Below, piece by piece: positions 27,196 through 36,001 of a DNA stretch of 64,000 bases. The first letter of the stretch is position 1, and the number at the start of each line of letters is the position of its first letter. The notes beneath the pieces are model-generated. The model did not search any database, was not told the origin of the DNA, and saw only the letters and a list, made by a program, of their open reading frames with translations. Source of the stretch: Balneola vulgaris DSM 17893 (GTDB taxonomy: Bacteria > Bacteroidota > Rhodothermia > Balneolales > Balneolaceae); NCBI RefSeq assembly GCF_000375465.1, contig NZ_AQXH01000006.1, positions 35,348 to 99,347 on the forward strand, in the 5' to 3' direction. A program made the translations under genes and the position numbers.

Positions 27196-27744
27196 CTAGT
27201 CTTCTGGGGTATAAAACGGGTTTTCATCATATGTATCCTTTTGTTGATACGCTCGAATGTACTTCACATAATTAGAAGCATACCCTTTGATAGAATCTAT
27301 TTCTTCTTCACTCAATTTACGTACTTGCTTAGCCGGTGATCCCATATACATATACCCGCTTTCTAGGGTTTTTCCTGGAGGCACTAAAGAACCTGCTGCA
27401 ATAATTACATCTTCCTCAATTACTGCTTTATCTAAAACGATCGCGTTTATTCCTACCAGCACTCGATCTTTGATGGTACAACCGTGAATCATTGCCCCGT
27501 GCCCGATAGTAACATCATTGCCAATATGGGTAGGTCCAGTTTGGTTCATCACGTGAATGCACACATTGTCTTGCACATTTGTTCGGTCTCCGATACGAAT
27601 AGCGTTTACGTCACCTCGAACTGTTACATTGAACCAAACACTCGCTTCTTTGCCTAATTTGACGTCTCCAATGATGTCTGCACTTGGAGCCACAAAAGCT
27701 GTTTCGTCAAACTCTGGGCTTCTTTTCAAAAACTCGTAAATCAT
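27196..27744 (-). CDS. Gamma carbonic anhydrase family protein
   Basis: The 182-residue protein is a left-handed beta helix of hexapeptide repeats. The zinc-binding histidines of the gamma class are visible in NVCIHVM, TIGHGAMIHG. It contains TNVQDNVCIH and ends with a C-terminal helix (EEEIDSIKGYASNYVKYIRAY). Members are cytoplasmic trimers; some hydrate CO2 and others (PaaY, CaiE, YrdA types) have unclear roles. The segment DVNAIRIGDRTNVQDN is the family hallmark. Activity cannot be proved from sequence. Confidence 0.9.
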   Translation of the reverse strand: MIYEFLKRSPEFDETAFVAPSADIIGDVKLGKEASVWFNVTVRGDVNAIRIGDRTNVQDNVCIHVMNQTGPTHIGNDVTIGHGAMIHGCTIKDRVLVGINAIVLDKAVIEEDVIIAAGSLVPPGKTLESGYMYMGSPAKQVRKLSEEEIDSIKGYASNYVKYIRAYQQKDTYDENPFYTPED

Positions 27745-27822
27745 AACTTATCTTTCAGAACTTAAATTTTCTAGAGGGCGTAAAATAAGGCTTTATCGTA
27801 CAAGGTTCGCCCATTTATAAAA

Positions 27823-27853
27823 AAAGGTTCCGACCAATAAGACCGGAACCTTT
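27823..27853 (-). terminator. Rho-independent terminator after the DsbA-family gene
   Basis: A perfect 10-bp stem (AAAGGTTCCG / CGGAACCTTT) is followed on the minus strand by a run of seven T. It stands about 20 bases past the stop of the DsbA-family gene. Confidence 0.88.
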
Positions 27854-27874
27854 ACAACTGGATTGAAATAGCTT

Positions 27875-28429
27875 TTACTTCAATCTTGCTTCTAATATGG
27901 CTTTAAAGCCATCATAGGTTCTTGGAAGGCGTTCAATTTTTTCCCCATTAATATAAATGGTAGGAGTCGAATTCACGCCTAATGAAATACCTTCTCTTTT
28001 ATCCGCTAAAACAATACGGTTCATTTGTGCGGAATTCAGGTCTTGCTTAAACATCTCCATGTCTAGTTTCAGCTGCTGAGCATAACCTATAAATATACCT
28101 TGTGCATTTCCACGGCTCCATTGTTCTTGTCCTGTAAAAATCATCTCGTGCATTTCATCGAACTTGCCTTGTTTCTTTGCAGCTTCAGCCGCTCTTGCTG
28201 CTAACTCAGCAAACTGGTGCATTCTAAGTGGGAAGTTTTTGTATACCACTTTGATATCGTCGCCAAAATCTTGTTTTGCCAACTCGATAATGCCTTTGTA
28301 ATATTTACAAGCTGGGCATTGGTAGTCACTAAATTTTACGATGGTGAGTTTGGGCTCTGAATCTTGAGCGAATGTAGTTCCCACTAACAGTACGCTGAAC
28401 AGCAAAGTTAAAAATAATCCTCTTTTCAT
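27875..28429 (-). CDS. DsbA-family thiol-disulfide protein, periplasmic
   Basis: The 184-residue protein has a signal peptide (about 1-21, ending TTFAQ) and a thioredoxin-fold domain with the active pair Cys38-Pro-Ala-Cys41 in YQCPACKYY. The cis-Pro loop is in VNSTPTIYING near 155. It belongs to the DsbA/thioredoxin_4 group used for disulfide exchange in the periplasm. It is a single-gene unit ended by its own terminator. A second, cytoplasmic DsbA-like protein lies at 53.2 kb. Confidence 0.92.
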   Translation of the reverse strand: MKRGLFLTLLFSVLLVGTTFAQDSEPKLTIVKFSDYQCPACKYYKGIIELAKQDFGDDIKVVYKNFPLRMHQFAELAARAAEAAKKQGKFDEMHEMIFTGQEQWSRGNAQGIFIGYAQQLKLDMEMFKQDLNSAQMNRIVLADKREGISLGVNSTPTIYINGEKIERLPRTYDGFKAILEARLK

Positions 28430-28475
28430 GTAGATAACCTATTTATTGTTGTGGAGCACTAACGGTTTACTCCAT

Positions 28476-29615
28476 TCAAAATTTTACTTTCGCAAAATGT
28501 CGTTCCAAGATAGTAGCTATTTTTTCAATTATCACAGGAATTTGTTCGGGCGAGTTTTCTTTTCCCAATGAGATCCGAATGAACTCTCGTGCTTCATCGT
28601 CTGACCTCCCAAATGCCTTCATTGTTTGATTAGGAGCATCTTCGCCTACTTTACAGGCACTACCCGTTGAAAGGGCTAACCCCGCTTGGCTACATTCTAG
28701 CATCAAGTATTGCCCCTCAATACCACGAAAGCGCAAGCCAAGTATGTGCGGTAATTTTTGATCATTCTTTCCTTCATCTGTGAATGAAATCCCTGCTTTT
28801 GTTAGTCCCTCCAAAAGTCGCTGTCTTAGATCCGTGTACTTGATGAACTCTTCGTTTCGTTGCCCAAACAATTGCTTTGATGCGGCCGCAAATGCCGCCA
28901 CAGCAGGGACATTTTCAGTTCCCGCTCGAAGTCCTTTTTCTTGAGTGGTATTCTTTATAGATGGATTAGCAGTATGCTTTTTAGACAAGAAAAAAGCACC
29001 CACCCCTTTTGGGCCGTACACTTTATGCGACGAAACCGACAACGCATCCACCCATTCGGCTTCAACTCCTATTTTGCAGAAGGTTTGAACACAATCAGAA
29101 TGGAATAAAATGCCTTTTTCTGTCAGAAACATCCCAATTTCTTCTACATGTTGAATCACTCCTGTTTCAGAATTAGCATGCTGTATTGATACCAAAACAG
29201 TTTGTTCGGTAATCAGTTCTTTTATCGATTCAATAGATACCAGCCCATGCTCATCAACGGCTACTTCAGAGACCTCATAGCCTTTATCTTTTAGCGAATT
29301 CACAAAGTTTCGAACCGATGAATGTTCCGTATTTGAAATTATAACATGAGGATTTTCAACCTGCACAGAACTCAATAGCGACTGAATGGCCAATTGATTG
29401 GCTTCTGTACCCGAACCTGTGAAATAGATCTCATCTGATTCACAATGCAGCAAATTAGCAATGGTTTTACGGCTAGCATCTAAAATCTGCTTAGCTTCTG
29501 AACCGATATCATGTAAACTACTTGGGTTACCAAAATAATGTTGAGAAACGTTTACATACACCTCTAAAGCTGTTTTACTTATAGGTGTTGTAGCCGCATG
29601 GTCGAGATAAATCAT
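28476..29615 (-). CDS. Cysteine desulfurase (NifS/IscS family)
   Basis: The 379-residue class V aminotransferase has the N-terminal YLDHAATTPI. The PLP-binding lysine lies in SVSSHKVYGPKGVG near 200, and the active-site cysteine in STGSACKVG near 320. It takes sulfur from cysteine as a persulfide for Fe-S clusters or tRNA thiolation. It is divergent from nadC-nadA with only 74 bases between. NadA needs a [4Fe-4S] cluster, so a dedicated role in NAD synthesis is plausible, as for NifS-like genes next to nad genes in Gram-positives; that is inference. Confidence 0.93.
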   Translation of the reverse strand: MIYLDHAATTPISKTALEVYVNVSQHYFGNPSSLHDIGSEAKQILDASRKTIANLLHCESDEIYFTGSGTEANQLAIQSLLSSVQVENPHVIISNTEHSSVRNFVNSLKDKGYEVSEVAVDEHGLVSIESIKELITEQTVLVSIQHANSETGVIQHVEEIGMFLTEKGILFHSDCVQTFCKIGVEAEWVDALSVSSHKVYGPKGVGAFFLSKKHTANPSIKNTTQEKGLRAGTENVPAVAAFAAASKQLFGQRNEEFIKYTDLRQRLLEGLTKAGISFTDEGKNDQKLPHILGLRFRGIEGQYLMLECSQAGLALSTGSACKVGEDAPNQTMKAFGRSDDEAREFIRISLGKENSPEQIPVIIEKIATILERHFAKVKF

Positions 29616-29689
29616 TAATCGTTCTTTTATAAGAAATCGTGTATCTTTACGGTCTTTAAAATAGCCAAAATATTAGGGCTTTTATAGCC

Positions 29690-30526
29690 ATGATAACGAT
29701 TCACCTGAAAGAAATTATAGCTCGTGCGCTTCAAGAAGACCTTGGCATGGGCGACCTTACATCTACCTCTATTTTCACTCCTGCACAGAAAGCCAAAGGT
29801 ACTTTTTCTGCAAAAGCTGAGGGTGTTTTAGCAGGCTTAGATGCATTAAATATTGCCTATCAATTTTTCGATGAACACACCAAGGTTCATCTATTAAAAT
29901 CGGATGGAGACCACGTTAAACAAGGCGAAGTAATTGCGGAAGTTGAAGGCACCGTTTCTACTCTTCTTAGTGCCGAACGTGTAATTCTGAATATCACTCA
30001 ACATTTAAGTGGAATTGCTACTTCAACAGCCGAAGTTGTGAAGTTGTTGGACGATGAAAGCATTAAAGTTACCGACACTCGAAAAACACTTCCGGGGCTC
30101 CGAGCAGTACAAAAGTATGCCGTAAAATGTGGGGGCGGACAAAACCATCGCTTCCGTTTAGATGATGGCGTTATGATTAAAGATAACCACATCAAAGCAG
30201 CTGGCAGTATCACCAAAGCAATTGAGTTAGTTCGTTCGAACATTGGGCATATGGTGAAAATTGAAGTTGAGACTGAGCGCATTGATCAGGTACTGGAAGC
30301 GGTTGAAGCACAGGCTGATGTAATCATGCTCGACAATCGAACTCCATCAGAAGTAAAAGAATTAGCACAATTGATACCTGATTCGATTACCATCGAAGTA
30401 TCAGGAGGAATTACCCCGGATAATATCGCATCTTACAACGGATGCGGAGCAAACGTAATTTCACTAGGGTGGCTTACCCATTCGGTAAAAGCATTAGATA
30501 TAAGTTTTAATTTGATCACCAAATAG
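29690..30526 (+). CDS. nadC: Nicotinate-nucleotide pyrophosphorylase (carboxylating)
   Basis: The 278-residue enzyme has the NadC signatures RALQEDLGMGDLTS near residue 12, TRKTLPGLRAVQKYAVKCGGGQNHR at about 131-155 and LDNRTPSEVKEL near 216. SGGITPDNI lies near 239. It converts quinolinate and PRPP to nicotinate mononucleotide, the third step of de novo NAD synthesis. It is 6 bases upstream of nadA in one operon. Length is normal. Confidence 0.97.
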   Translation: MITIHLKEIIARALQEDLGMGDLTSTSIFTPAQKAKGTFSAKAEGVLAGLDALNIAYQFFDEHTKVHLLKSDGDHVKQGEVIAEVEGTVSTLLSAERVILNITQHLSGIATSTAEVVKLLDDESIKVTDTRKTLPGLRAVQKYAVKCGGGQNHRFRLDDGVMIKDNHIKAAGSITKAIELVRSNIGHMVKIEVETERIDQVLEAVEAQADVIMLDNRTPSEVKELAQLIPDSITIEVSGGITPDNIASYNGCGANVISLGWLTHSVKALDISFNLITK

Positions 30527-30532
30527 ATCCCC

Positions 30533-31642
30533 ATGGATGTTTTAGACATTTTAGAGATTGAATCGGAAGTTTCATTACCAAAACGGTATAGCGAACTTTC
30601 TACCCAAGAAATGGAAGCACGAATTCGTGAAATCAAAGAGAAGTTTGGTGATCGATTGTTCCTTCCAGGGCATCATTATCAGAAAGACGAAGTCATTCAA
30701 TTTGCGGATGCTCGTGGCGACTCATTAAAGCTGGCTCAGATTTGTGCTTCAATGGATAAGGCAGAATTTATCGCTTTTTGCGGGGTTCACTTCATGGCCG
30801 AAACCGCTGATATGCTTACTCGCCCCGATCAAAAAGTTATCTTACCTGATATGCGTGCGGGTTGCTCTATGGCCGACATGGCAGATATTGAGCAAACGGA
30901 ACGTGGTTGGACCAAAATGCAGGAGATTTGGGGAGATACCATTCTTCCTCTTACTTATGTGAATAGTACCGCCGCCATCAAATCATTTGTAGGCAAACAC
31001 GGTGGTGCTTGCGTGACCTCAGGTAATGCGAAGAAAATGCTTGAATGGGCCTTCACTCAAAATGAGCGCATTTTATTTTTACCCGACCAACATTTAGGCC
31101 GTAACACTGCTTTTGATATTGGTGTACAGCTACACGAAATGGCTGTTTACGCCCCTCTCACCAATAGCTTCGAATACACGGGTAATTTCGAGGATGTAAA
31201 AGTAATTCTTTGGAAAGGGCACTGCTCCGTTCACGAAAAATTCAATATTAATCATATTGAAAACCTTCGAAAAAATAAGCCTGAAACGAAAATCATTGTA
31301 CATCCAGAATGTACGTATGATGTAGTACAAGCTTCCGATTATGCCGGCTCAACTAATTACATCATTGAGATGCTTGAAGCTGCAGAACCCGGTTCAAAGT
31401 GGGCTATTGGTACTGAAATGAACTTAGTTAACCGTTTAGCCAGCGAACATCCGGATAAAGAGATTGAATCTCTAAACCCGTTTATGTGCCCCTGCTTAAC
31501 CATGAATCGCATTGATCTAGCTCATCTGCTTTGGAGTTTAGAAAAGTTGGAAGAAGGCGAAGTGGTGAATCAAATCAAAGTTCCTGATGAAGTTGCCAAT
31601 TATGCCGTTCTTTCTTTAGAGCGCATGTTAGAACGCAGCTAA
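30533..31642 (+). CDS. nadA: Quinolinate synthase
   Basis: The 369-residue enzyme has the NadA motifs [14 protein letters not shown] near 45 and three cluster cysteines: one in [10 protein letters not shown], one in HPECTYDV and one in MCPCLTMN. These hold a [4Fe-4S] cluster with one open iron site. It condenses iminoaspartate with dihydroxyacetone phosphate to quinolinate. No nadB (L-aspartate oxidase) gene is in the window, so the iminoaspartate source must be encoded elsewhere or be an aspartate dehydrogenase. The start is the first of two close ATGs. Confidence 0.97.
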   Translation: MDVLDILEIESEVSLPKRYSELSTQEMEARIREIKEKFGDRLFLPGHHYQKDEVIQFADARGDSLKLAQICASMDKAEFIAFCGVHFMAETADMLTRPDQKVILPDMRAGCSMADMADIEQTERGWTKMQEIWGDTILPLTYVNSTAAIKSFVGKHGGACVTSGNAKKMLEWAFTQNERILFLPDQHLGRNTAFDIGVQLHEMAVYAPLTNSFEYTGNFEDVKVILWKGHCSVHEKFNINHIENLRKNKPETKIIVHPECTYDVVQASDYAGSTNYIIEMLEAAEPGSKWAIGTEMNLVNRLASEHPDKEIESLNPFMCPCLTMNRIDLAHLLWSLEKLEEGEVVNQIKVPDEVANYAVLSLERMLERS

Positions 31643-31735
31643 CCAAACTAAATAGCTCCATTTTATTCTGAACGATAGCTACTCTAATCAAGTTATATAA
31701 ACGAACAATCGTTTAACATTAAACTAATTTTAGTA

Positions 31736-32092
31736 ATGAGCTATTTAGAAAGAATACAAGATATTTATACACACATCGGACAGGGTAAGGCAATGGATGC
31801 TTTTGAAAAGTACTACCATTCTAACTGCGACATGATTTTAGAAGACGGCACTAAAGTTGAAGGTAAAGATGCTAATCGCGAGCGTGAGATTGAATTTTTC
31901 TCAAGTGTGGAAGAGTTTCATGGCCTTGATATAAAAGCTATCAACTCAAACGAAGACGATGCTACTACTGCCGTTGAATGTGTAATGGACGTGACATTTA
32001 AAGGCGGTGATAGAATGCAAATTCAACAAGTGGCCACCCAACAATGGGAAGACGGTCATATTGTGAAAGAGCGTTTTTACGGCACTCAATGA
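31736..32092 (+). CDS. SnoaL/NTF2-like family protein
   Basis: The 118-residue protein has the cone-shaped NTF2/SnoaL-like pattern: an N-terminal helix (YLERIQDIYTHIGQGKAMDAFEKYY), then beta strands with a conserved KxEGKDANRERE block and a final strand VKERFYGTQ. This fold serves as an enzyme, a ligand binder or a scaffold, and the sequence does not show which. There is no signal peptide. It is a monocistronic unit with its own terminator, preceded by about 90 bases with no clear feature. Confidence 0.8.
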   Translation: MSYLERIQDIYTHIGQGKAMDAFEKYYHSNCDMILEDGTKVEGKDANREREIEFFSSVEEFHGLDIKAINSNEDDATTAVECVMDVTFKGGDRMQIQQVATQQWEDGHIVKERFYGTQ

Positions 32093-32114
32093 GCCTAATA
32101 TCTCCCTCTCTCCC

Positions 32115-32148
32115 AAAGCCTCGTTTCAATTGAAGCGAGGCTTTTTTT
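32115..32148 (+). terminator. Rho-independent terminator
   Basis: AAAGCCTCG pairs with CGAGGCTTT, with an inner TTCAATTGAA palindrome that can extend the stem, followed by a T run on the plus strand. It ends the SnoaL-like gene. Confidence 0.88.
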
Positions 32149-32169
32149 ATTGCCTGCAATTCCCGTTTT

Positions 32170-33114
32170 TTGAACATGCAGAAAATCACATTCCTCCTCT
32201 CACTATTTTTACTTATTGGTTGTAGCCAAAATGAACCCATCCAACCAACTTCCCCTACAAATGGAGTAGAGCTTGTAATTCTGGGTGTTGCCCAAGATGC
32301 AGGATTTCCTCAAGCCGGTTGCGTGAAAGAGCAGTGTGAAAAATATTGGGAGGGCTCTGTAGAAAAAAGACATGTAGTGAGTCTTGGGCTTATTGATCAT
32401 GACACCAATCAGACTTGGATTTTTGAAGCTACTCCGGATTTCCCAACTCAACTGCACAACCTACAGGGCATGGCTCCCAAAGCTGAACTCTCAGGTCTTT
32501 TTCTAACGCATGCTCATATCGGACATTACACTGGGCTTATGCATTTAGGCCGAGAAGCTATGGGAGGGCAAGGAGTACCTGTATATGCTATGCCACAAAT
32601 GGGGAACTACCTAAGCAATAATGGTCCGTGGAGCCAGCTAGTGGAACTAGGAAACATACAGCTCCATCCAATTATTGCGGATAGTGCTGTTCAACTAACC
32701 CCTAATATTTTGGTTACTCCATTTCGAGTTCCCCACAGAGATGAATTCTCAGAAACCGTGGGTTATACTATTTCAACTCCCCACAAGAACGTGCTCTTTA
32801 TCCCCGATATCGACAAATGGGAAAAATGGGAGCGCTCAATTGCTGAAGAGATAAATAAGGTGGACCTCGCTTTAGTGGACGCTACGTTTTACGATGGCGA
32901 TGAACTCCCAAATCGAAATATGAGTGAGATTCCTCATCCGTTCGTTGTTGAAAGCATGGATCTATTTGATGCACTTCCTGATTCAGAGCGCGAAAAAGTG
33001 ATGTTTATTCACTTTAATCATACCAACCCACTTTTGTTGAATACCCCTCAAAAGCAAAAGGTGATCAACAAAGGGTATCGTGTAGCTGAAGAAATGCTTC
33101 GGATTAAACTGTAG
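32170..33114 (+). CDS. Lipoprotein metallo-beta-lactamase-fold hydrolase, PqqB-like
   Basis: The 314-residue protein has a lipoprotein signal (LLIGCS, Cys at residue 18) and a metallo-beta-lactamase fold. The first metal motif is THAHIGHYTG near 115, with Gly in place of the usual Asp. Downstream are VPHRDEFSETVGY and FIHFNHTNP, characteristic of the PqqB-like branch. PqqB proper helps make the cofactor PQQ, but no pqq genes are here and this protein is a lipoprotein, so it more likely acts on an external substrate. The gene stands alone after a terminator. Confidence 0.85.
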   Translation: MNMQKITFLLSLFLLIGCSQNEPIQPTSPTNGVELVILGVAQDAGFPQAGCVKEQCEKYWEGSVEKRHVVSLGLIDHDTNQTWIFEATPDFPTQLHNLQGMAPKAELSGLFLTHAHIGHYTGLMHLGREAMGGQGVPVYAMPQMGNYLSNNGPWSQLVELGNIQLHPIIADSAVQLTPNILVTPFRVPHRDEFSETVGYTISTPHKNVLFIPDIDKWEKWERSIAEEINKVDLALVDATFYDGDELPNRNMSEIPHPFVVESMDLFDALPDSEREKVMFIHFNHTNPLLLNTPQKQKVINKGYRVAEEMLRIKL

Positions 33115-33242
33115 CACTGCAGGCTCGATTACCATAATTGCCGCGCTTGCAGTATTATAGCTTCACTTGGTGTAACTCTTCGCTCTATAATTACACCCTC
33201 ATTTATCTATTTAAAAAAACACGCTAACTACACAATGTTACT

Positions 33243-34457
33243 ATGAAATTACGTCTATTTAAAAGCCTCGTAGTGCTTTTCATTATTTCGACCTCGGTTC
33301 AAGCCCAGAATTATTTTCCAGGGAAATGGGGCGACTGGGAGAAAAAGTCTCCGGCTGAATTAGGATTGAATGCATCCAAAATTCAAGAAGCTATTCAGTT
33401 CGCTAAAGACAATGAAAGTACCAACCCACGAAGTATGGAAGAGAACCATTATGGTACTTTTGGCCGTGAGCCATTTGGATACGGTATCGGACCATTTAAA
33501 GACCGAGGACCTCAAACAGGAATCATCATCAAAGATGGATATATCATAGCTGAATGGGGAGAACCATTTAGAGTAGATATGACCCACAGTGTTACCAAAA
33601 GTTTCCTTACTTACAACGTTGGTATTGCCTATGATCGCGGCCTTATTCGGGATGTAAACGACAAAGTAGGGCCTTATATGGCTCCTGTTTTACCCATGAC
33701 TTGGGATGATAATCGAAACCATGCTGACCACTATGGCTCCCCAAAAGTGTTGGACTTATTTGCTGGAGAACACAACAGCAAGATTACTTGGAACCATTTA
33801 CTTCGCCAAACTAGCGACTGGCAAGGAACGCTTTGGGGTAAACCCGATTGGGCCGACAGACCAGACCGAGACCGAACTACTTGGACAACTAGAGAACGCC
33901 ATGAACCTGGCTCGGTATATGAGTACAATGATGTTCGTGTAAACTTATTAGCATTGGCTGCTATGAACGTGCTTAGAGAGCCGCTTCCAAAGGTATTGAG
34001 GGAAACTATCATGGATAAGATTGGAGCATCCCCTACATGGAGATGGCAAGGTTATGAAAACTCATGGGTTGTAATTGATGGACAACAAATGCAAGCTGTT
34101 AGCGGTGGAGGCCATTGGGGTGGAGGCATGTTTATCTCTGCACGAGATCAAGCTCGGTTCGGCTTACTTACACTACACAATGGAAACTGGAAGGGTGAAC
34201 AACTTGTGTCGGAAGCTTGGAATAAAATGGCCCAAACGCCTACTGAAGCCCAAACTGATTATGGCTTTATGAATTGGTTTTTAAATACCGACAAAAAACG
34301 CTTACCAAGTGCTCCAGAAAACTCCTTCTTTCATTTAGGATCAGGCACTAACATGGTTTATGTAGACCAAGAAAATGATTTAGTGATTGTAGCGCGATGG
34401 ATTAAAACCTCTGCGATGGATGGAATAGTAAAGCGTGTACTTGAATCGATGAACTAG
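33243..34457 (+). CDS. Secreted beta-lactamase-family serine hydrolase
   Basis: The 404-residue protein has a signal peptide (about 1-21, ending SVQAQ). It carries the serine beta-lactamase/esterase motifs SVTK (nucleophile and general base in HSVTKSF near 119), YEYN near 223 and HLG near 362. It belongs to the class C/EstB branch, which includes peptidases and esterases as well as beta-lactamases. No resistance role is implied. It ends at a bidirectional terminator shared with the convergent SusD gene. Confidence 0.87.
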   Translation: MKLRLFKSLVVLFIISTSVQAQNYFPGKWGDWEKKSPAELGLNASKIQEAIQFAKDNESTNPRSMEENHYGTFGREPFGYGIGPFKDRGPQTGIIIKDGYIIAEWGEPFRVDMTHSVTKSFLTYNVGIAYDRGLIRDVNDKVGPYMAPVLPMTWDDNRNHADHYGSPKVLDLFAGEHNSKITWNHLLRQTSDWQGTLWGKPDWADRPDRDRTTWTTRERHEPGSVYEYNDVRVNLLALAAMNVLREPLPKVLRETIMDKIGASPTWRWQGYENSWVVIDGQQMQAVSGGGHWGGGMFISARDQARFGLLTLHNGNWKGEQLVSEAWNKMAQTPTEAQTDYGFMNWFLNTDKKRLPSAPENSFFHLGSGTNMVYVDQENDLVIVARWIKTSAMDGIVKRVLESMN

Positions 34458-34485
34458 CATAACAGCACATAAAATATGTACCATA

Positions 34486-34516
34486 AAAAAAGCCCAGTAT
34501 TGCTACTGGGCTTTTT
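34486..34516. terminator. Bidirectional rho-independent terminator
   Basis: A 13-bp AAAAAGCCCAGTA / TACTGGGCTTTTT stem has T runs on both strands. It lies between the serine hydrolase (plus) and the susD-like gene (minus), so it can end both transcripts. Confidence 0.88.
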
Positions 34517-34542
34517 CTTTAATTACTATTTAACCAATTGGA

Positions 34543-35973
34543 TTAGTATCCAGGGTTTGGTTGAATATTCGGATTTGCATCCTGCTCGTTAGCTGGAATT
34601 GGAAGTACAAATCGATCATTTGGGTATGATACGCTACAAGCGGCTGGTATAGTAGACGTACACTGAGTACGAACCATATCCTGCTTTTTACGCATTAAGT
34701 CCCAAAGTCTTTGACCTTCGTATGCTAGCTCGATTCTACGCTCAAGAGCAATCTCATCTCTTAATGCCTGACCTGTAGCTACCACCGGTGCTTGACCTGG
34801 CTCACCACGTTGGCGAATAGTCGTCACATCACTTTGAGCAATGGCATTCTTAGATGGATTGGTATCCGCTTGCATAGCTGCTGCTTCTGCACGAATCAAG
34901 TACAGCTCTGATAAACGAATTACGATCGTGTTATCTAAACCTGTTGTGCTTGGATATTTGTTGAGGCGGAATGGCGCATAATCACCAGATAAGTTTCCAT
35001 CAACAATAAACAATTGCTGACGAACATCTCCAGCTGGGATTAGAGAATATAGATCGTCAGATGGAAGGTAATCACCATATCCACTTTCGATGTACATTCT
35101 ACCTAAGGCATCCGAGCCACGGTTATCCGATTCTGTCATTGAAATCTCAAAGATAGATTCTGCGTCAAAATCATCGCTCCAAGAAGCCACATAGTTTGCA
35201 TTACTTACAAGCTGGTATGGTCCGTTCTCAATTACGTCATCAGCCATTGCTTCTGCATTTGCCCAATCTTCTTGATAAAGATATACACGAGCTAATAATG
35301 CTTTAGCAGCCCATGAAGAAAGAGTAGCAGTGTTACCATTTCTTGTTGTTGGTTGCATTAAGCCAATCGAAGTGGTCAAGTCGCTAATCACTTGATTGTA
35401 CACTTCTGCAACCGTATTACGTACAGGCTCACTCTCTTCATCCGTTTCAAGTACAATCGGTACACCTAAATGACTTGCGTCGGTTGTATAGGTATAATGC
35501 TGACCGTATAAACGAACTAAGTCAAAGTACATCTGACCTCTTAAGGCATGAGCCTCACCAATAAGTTGGTTGTATTCGTCATCAAGCGATGCCGCAATGT
35601 CTGGCTTAGGTGCATTGATAATTGCATTTACCGCACTAATACCGGAATAGATGGTTGCCCACATACCCTCGGTAATAAAGTGCTCTTCAAAAGCTACGTA
35701 TTCCGCATACTCTTTAGCACGGTTGGCTTGAGAGTTCTGCTTTACATCATCTGCCATTACATCAGGTACAAGTACAAAGTACCGCCCATAGTAGTTTGAA
35801 GATGAAAGGATGTTGTATGCTCCTGTTATCGCCGCTTCATAATCTTGAAGGGTTAATAATGCTTCCTCGTTAGAAACCGATTGCTGTGGATTTATTTCTA
35901 AAAACCCATCTGAACAGCCGACTCCAACGACAATAAGTGCTAATAGTGTTATATATATTCTTCTAAAATTCAT
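34543..35973 (-). CDS. SusD/RagB family nutrient-binding outer-membrane lipoprotein
   Basis: The 476-residue protein has a lipoprotein signal with Cys20 (VVGVGCSDGFLEINPQQ), the usual SusD start. TPR-like helices follow (ALRGQMYFDLVRLYGQHY), and the C-terminal SusD blocks IALERRIELAYEGQRLWDLMR lie near 420. SusD proteins sit on the cell surface and pass glycans or peptides to the SusC channel. The gene is 28 bases downstream of susC on the same strand. No glycoside hydrolase or peptidase gene is in the same set, so the substrate is unknown. Confidence 0.95.
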   Translation of the reverse strand: MNFRRIYITLLALIVVGVGCSDGFLEINPQQSVSNEEALLTLQDYEAAITGAYNILSSSNYYGRYFVLVPDVMADDVKQNSQANRAKEYAEYVAFEEHFITEGMWATIYSGISAVNAIINAPKPDIAASLDDEYNQLIGEAHALRGQMYFDLVRLYGQHYTYTTDASHLGVPIVLETDEESEPVRNTVAEVYNQVISDLTTSIGLMQPTTRNGNTATLSSWAAKALLARVYLYQEDWANAEAMADDVIENGPYQLVSNANYVASWSDDFDAESIFEISMTESDNRGSDALGRMYIESGYGDYLPSDDLYSLIPAGDVRQQLFIVDGNLSGDYAPFRLNKYPSTTGLDNTIVIRLSELYLIRAEAAAMQADTNPSKNAIAQSDVTTIRQRGEPGQAPVVATGQALRDEIALERRIELAYEGQRLWDLMRKKQDMVRTQCTSTIPAACSVSYPNDRFVLPIPANEQDANPNIQPNPGY

Positions 35974-36001
35974 TGTAATAAACCTTTAGTTTGTATTAGA
36001 A

